Positions 4,546-7,031 of a stretch of DNA of 7,031 nt are shown here, piece by piece; positions within the stretch are counted from its first letter, which is position 1, and each line of letters starts with the position of its first letter. The notes under the pieces are model-generated. The model was not told the DNA's origin. It did not search any database and saw only the letters and a program-made list of their open reading frames with translations. Source of the stretch: Clostridia bacterium (GTDB lineage Bacteria > Bacillota > Clostridia > Christensenellales > Borkfalkiaceae); assembly GCA_900767495.1 (NCBI GenBank), contig CAAFZH010000073.1:1-7031 (forward strand), written 5' to 3'. Position numbers and translations under genes: made by a program.

Positions 4546-7031
4546 ATGCTGTATAGAAAATATAAAAATAAAATAGATAAGCGAATGAAGGTGCTGTCTC
4601 TGTTGATAAAAATGAGGTGGCTCATTATAGGCGTGGCGGCGTTTTGTGTTGCGCTTACCTCGGTTTTTCTCGGGGTCAAAGGCGTCGTTATAGAGCGCAA
4701 CTATACCGAATCCGCCAAGTTTGCCTACGGCGAAACGATAGGTTACAGCGCCAAAGCGTTGTTTTCCAAGGTCCGTTACGAATACAGGCAGTCTGACGGA
4801 AGTTGGAGCGACGAAAAGCCGACCAGAGTAGGCGATTATGAATTCAGAACCGTTACGACTCGTTCTTTCGGTAAGATTGAGTACGGCAATGCGATTAAAT
4901 TCGCCATACAACCGCAAAAGGTAAAGATCGAGTTAAAGGCGGACTCCGCAATATACGGCGAAAAACCCGATATTAAGGCAAATCTTTCATATTCGGATAA
5001 AATAGTGGATTTTACCTTTAATTACGGCAAAATTGCGGACGAGGCATCGGCATCGAGTGTGAAATTCCGTTCGCATAGCGTAGCCTCTATGAGTGAAGAG
5101 TCCGATTCGTCGGGCGTAACGGCGTTGAGTATAAATACCGATTCCCTGGTTGTAAAAAACGATGCGGGGGAGGACGTTTCCGATCAGTACGAATTTTTGT
5201 TTGACGAAGCCGAAGTTTCGCTTTTAAAGAGAAAAATAACCTTTTCGTCTTTAAGTAAGGAATTTTTATACGACGATACCGAAAAGTTTTATAATGAGTA
5301 CGAAATAACCGAAGGCAGCCTTGCTTTCAGCGATACGGTCGACGCTCGTTTCGAAAAAACTATAAACGACGTAGGCAGGGCGGATAACGCCTTTAACGTG
5401 TCGATATGCGACGTTGAAGGTCGCGACGTTACCGAGTTGTACGAAATAACTAAAAATTACGGCGTGTTGAGCGTGGTCGGCAGAGAGTTGAACGTTAGCA
5501 GTAAGGACGCCGAGTTTACTTACGACGGCGATACTCACGAACAGGAAGAATTCGTTATAGACGAGAAAACGCCTCTTGCGGACGGACACGAGGTACGCGT
5601 CGCCGAAAAGACTCAGGCGACAGACGTCGGCGTATATCAGAACGAGATATCTGTCAGCGTGTTCGATTCGGACGGGAACGACGTTACGTCTTGCTATATA
5701 CTAAACGTTACTTACGGAAAAATAACGATAACAAGAAGAGAAATTTCGGTCGGTACGGCAACGAGCAGTTTCGTTTACGACGATACGGCGCATTACGACG
5801 AAAATTGTTCCGCCGATAATCTTGTAAAAGGACATAGTTTGCTCGTCGTTTCGCATACGGAAATAACGGACGTAAACGAAAGCGGAAAGCAAAACGTATT
5901 AAAAGTTAACATCGTAAGCGGCGAAGAAGACAAAACCGACAACTACGAAATAACTTACGAATACGGCACTTTAACCGTAACAAAAAGAGGAATAAAGGTA
6001 ACCACGGCAACGAGTAGTTTCGTTTACGACGGTACCGCACTTTATGACGAGAATTGTTCCGCCGATAATCTTGCAAAAGGGCATAGTTTGCGTGCCGTTT
6101 CGCATACGGAAATAACGGACGTAAACGAAAGCGGAAAGAAAAACGTATCAGAAGTAAAGGTGGTAAGCGGCGAAGAAGACAAAACCGACAACTACGAAAT
6201 AACTTACGAATATGGCACTTTAACCGTAACCAAAAGGGAAATAAAGGTAATCACGGAAACGAGCAGTTTTGTATACGACGATACGGCGCATTACGACGAA
6301 AATTGTTCCGCCGATAATCTTGTAAAAGGACATAGTTTGCTTGTCGTTTCGCATACGGAAATAACGAACGTAAACAAAAGCGATACCGAAAATATATTAG
6401 AAGTTAAGGTGGTAAGCGATGAGAAAGATAAAACCGATAACTACCTAATAACTTACTCGTATGGCAAAATAACGGTTACCCCTCGCCCTATAACTATTAC
6501 TACCGGCAGCGCGGAAAAAGTGTACGACGATACGCCGCTTACTTGTAGCGAATATACGACGAACAGCGGAAAAGAATCGGATAAGGGACTTGTAAAAGGG
6601 CATGAAATCGGCGCGATAGCAATAACGGGGACTATAACCGACGTCGGAGAGGAGAAAAATGCCGTCGATACGACAAAAACCGTAATAGTCGGTAAAGACG
6701 GAAACGCGGTAACGGACAATTATAGGATAGATTACGCGGACGGTATTTTAACGATAACCGCAAGACCTGTTACGGTAACTACGGCGCCGAATAGTTTCGT
6801 ATACGACGATAGGCCGCATTACGACGAAAATTGTTCTGCCGAAAACCTCGTTAAAGGGCATAGTCTGCTCGTCGTTTCGCATACGGAAATAACGAACGTA
6901 AACGAAAGCGGTGATAACGTATTAGTAGTAAAAGTAATGAGCGGCGAAGAAGAAAAAACCGCGAATTACGAAATAACTTACAAATACGGGGCGTTAACCA
7001 TAACCAAAAGGGAAATAACGGTAACCACGGC
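4546..7031 (+). CDS. Long membrane-anchored YDG/MBG repeat protein, 3'-truncated by the window edge
   Basis: The frame has no stop from the ATG at 4546 to the right edge: 828 codons and counting. Residues 1-24 are Lys/Arg-rich (MLYRKYKNKIDKR), 25-44 are a single membrane segment (WLIIGVAAFCVALTSVFLGV), and the rest is predicted extracellular. Residues 54-125 look Ig-like (KVRYEYRQSDGSWSDEKP, then VGDYEFR). Residues 126-228 are a degenerate MBG-like module beginning with IYGEKP. From 229 on, the protein is tandem YDG/MBG repeats: seven complete and the start of an eighth. No enzyme domain is visible. The repeats belong to the same family as those of the upstream gene, and the two proteins share an anchor-plus-stalk plan, so they probably act together at the cell surface. 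Internal ATGs at 4585 and 4612 also precede the membrane segment, so the exact start is somewhat uncertain. The function is unknown; a stalk, adhesin, scaffold or enzyme substrate are all possible. Confidence 0.9.
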   Translation, partial: MLYRKYKNKIDKRMKVLSLLIKMRWLIIGVAAFCVALTSVFLGVKGVVIERNYTESAKFAYGETIGYSAKALFSKVRYEYRQSDGSWSDEKPTRVGDYEFRTVTTRSFGKIEYGNAIKFAIQPQKVKIELKADSAIYGEKPDIKANLSYSDKIVDFTFNYGKIADEASASSVKFRSHSVASMSEESDSSGVTALSINTDSLVVKNDAGEDVSDQYEFLFDEAEVSLLKRKITFSSLSKEFLYDDTEKFYNEYEITEGSLAFSDTVDARFEKTINDVGRADNAFNVSICDVEGRDVTELYEITKNYGVLSVVGRELNVSSKDAEFTYDGDTHEQEEFVIDEKTPLADGHEVRVAEKTQATDVGVYQNEISVSVFDSDGNDVTSCYILNVTYGKITITRREISVGTATSSFVYDDTAHYDENCSADNLVKGHSLLVVSHTEITDVNESGKQNVLKVNIVSGEEDKTDNYEITYEYGTLTVTKRGIKVTTATSSFVYDGTALYDENCSADNLAKGHSLRAVSHTEITDVNESGKKNVSEVKVVSGEEDKTDNYEITYEYGTLTVTKREIKVITETSSFVYDDTAHYDENCSADNLVKGHSLLVVSHTEITNVNKSDTENILEVKVVSDEKDKTDNYLITYSYGKITVTPRPITITTGSAEKVYDDTPLTCSEYTTNSGKESDKGLVKGHEIGAIAITGTITDVGEEKNAVDTTKTVIVGKDGNAVTDNYRIDYADGILTITARPVTVTTAPNSFVYDDRPHYDENCSAENLVKGHSLLVVSHTEITNVNESGDNVLVVKVMSGEEEKTANYEITYKYGALTITKREITVTT
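5230..5736 (+). repeat. Two divergent YDG/MBG repeats at the start of the third gene's array
   Basis: Units at 5230-5481 (84 residues, core LYDDT, with EGRDVTELYEI and GVLSV) and 5482-5736 (85 residues, core TYDGD, with DSDGNDVTSCY and GKITIT). They share the module pattern with the downstream copies but not their DNA sequence, so they are older. Confidence 0.82.
5737..6483 (+). repeat. Three near-identical 249-base repeats (units A, B, C)
   Basis: Units A (5737-5985), B (5986-6234) and C (6235-6483) are each exactly 83 codons and abut without spacers. All share the motif YDENCSADNL, a KGHSL stretch, and VSHTEIT. A and C are identical for 68 bases (5776-5843 versus 6274-6341). A and B are identical for 50 bases (5914-5963 versus 6163-6212). 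Such DNA-level identity points to recent duplication or gene conversion. The core is YDD in A and C, YDG in B. Confidence 0.92.
6484..6762 (+). repeat. Divergent repeat unit D between near-identical copies
   Basis: This 93-residue unit has VYDDTPLTCSEY, then ITDVGEEKN, GKDGNAVTDNY and GILTIT. It resembles the repeats of the upstream transglutaminase gene more than its neighbours A, B, C and E. It is ten residues longer than A-C, through extra residues between the LTC motif and the KGH motif. Confidence 0.85.
6763..7008 (+). repeat. Repeat unit E, related to A-C, and start of a further copy
   Basis: This 82-residue unit again has YDENCSAENL, KGHSLLVVSHTEIT and NYEITYKYG, so it belongs with A-C even though D separates them. 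It is more diverged in DNA than A is from C. At 7009 a new unit begins (REITVTTA) and is cut by the window edge, so the array continues. Confidence 0.88.

Noticed and set aside
4492..4917. Minus-strand open frame of 141 codons over the second intergenic gap
   Set aside because: It overlaps the N-terminal coding part of the third gene, whose membrane segment and Ig-like region are convincing; no domain seen.
5737..7008. Regular direct repeats as a possible CRISPR array
   Set aside because: The units are about 249 bases, abut without unique spacers and keep an open reading frame throughout; they are protein-coding repeats.

Overview
The window holds three consecutive plus-strand genes that look like one operon, with gaps of only 19 and 43 bases between them. 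The first is cut by the left edge and the third by the right edge. Base composition is moderate to slightly AT-rich, the genetic code is standard (no in-frame TGA), and the protein families resemble those seen in uncultivated gut-type Firmicutes/Clostridia (Christensenellales-like). That lineage guess is inference only.

Layout. (1) Bases 2-1090: the C-terminal 362 residues of a McrB-like AAA+ ATPase, with clear Walker A, Walker B, sensor-1 and arginine motifs. (2) Bases 1110-4502: a 1130-residue single-pass membrane protein. Its predicted extracellular part has six YDG/MBG-type beta repeats, a Ser-Gly linker, a TgpA-like lead region and transglutaminase-like cysteine-protease core, a second Gly-rich linker, and three more YDG/MBG repeats. 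(3) Bases 4546 to the right edge: a long open frame of at least 828 codons, still open at the edge. It has a basic N-terminus, one membrane segment, an Ig-like region, and seven complete plus one partial copy of the same repeat family. Several of these copies are nearly identical at DNA level.

How the genes may work together. A cytoplasmic AAA+ ATPase beside a membrane-tethered transglutaminase-like protein recalls the known MoxR-DUF58-TgpA gene neighbourhoods. Here the ATPase is of the McrB type, there is no DUF58 gene in the window, and the transglutaminase sits between long repeat stalks. The third gene looks like a long surface stalk made of the same modules without the enzyme domain. A cell-surface assembly, remodelling or adhesion apparatus is a reasonable hypothesis, but its substrate and function cannot be read from the sequence.

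No RNA genes, CRISPR arrays, insertion sequences or convincing terminators were seen. Every stretch longer than 43 bases is coding.
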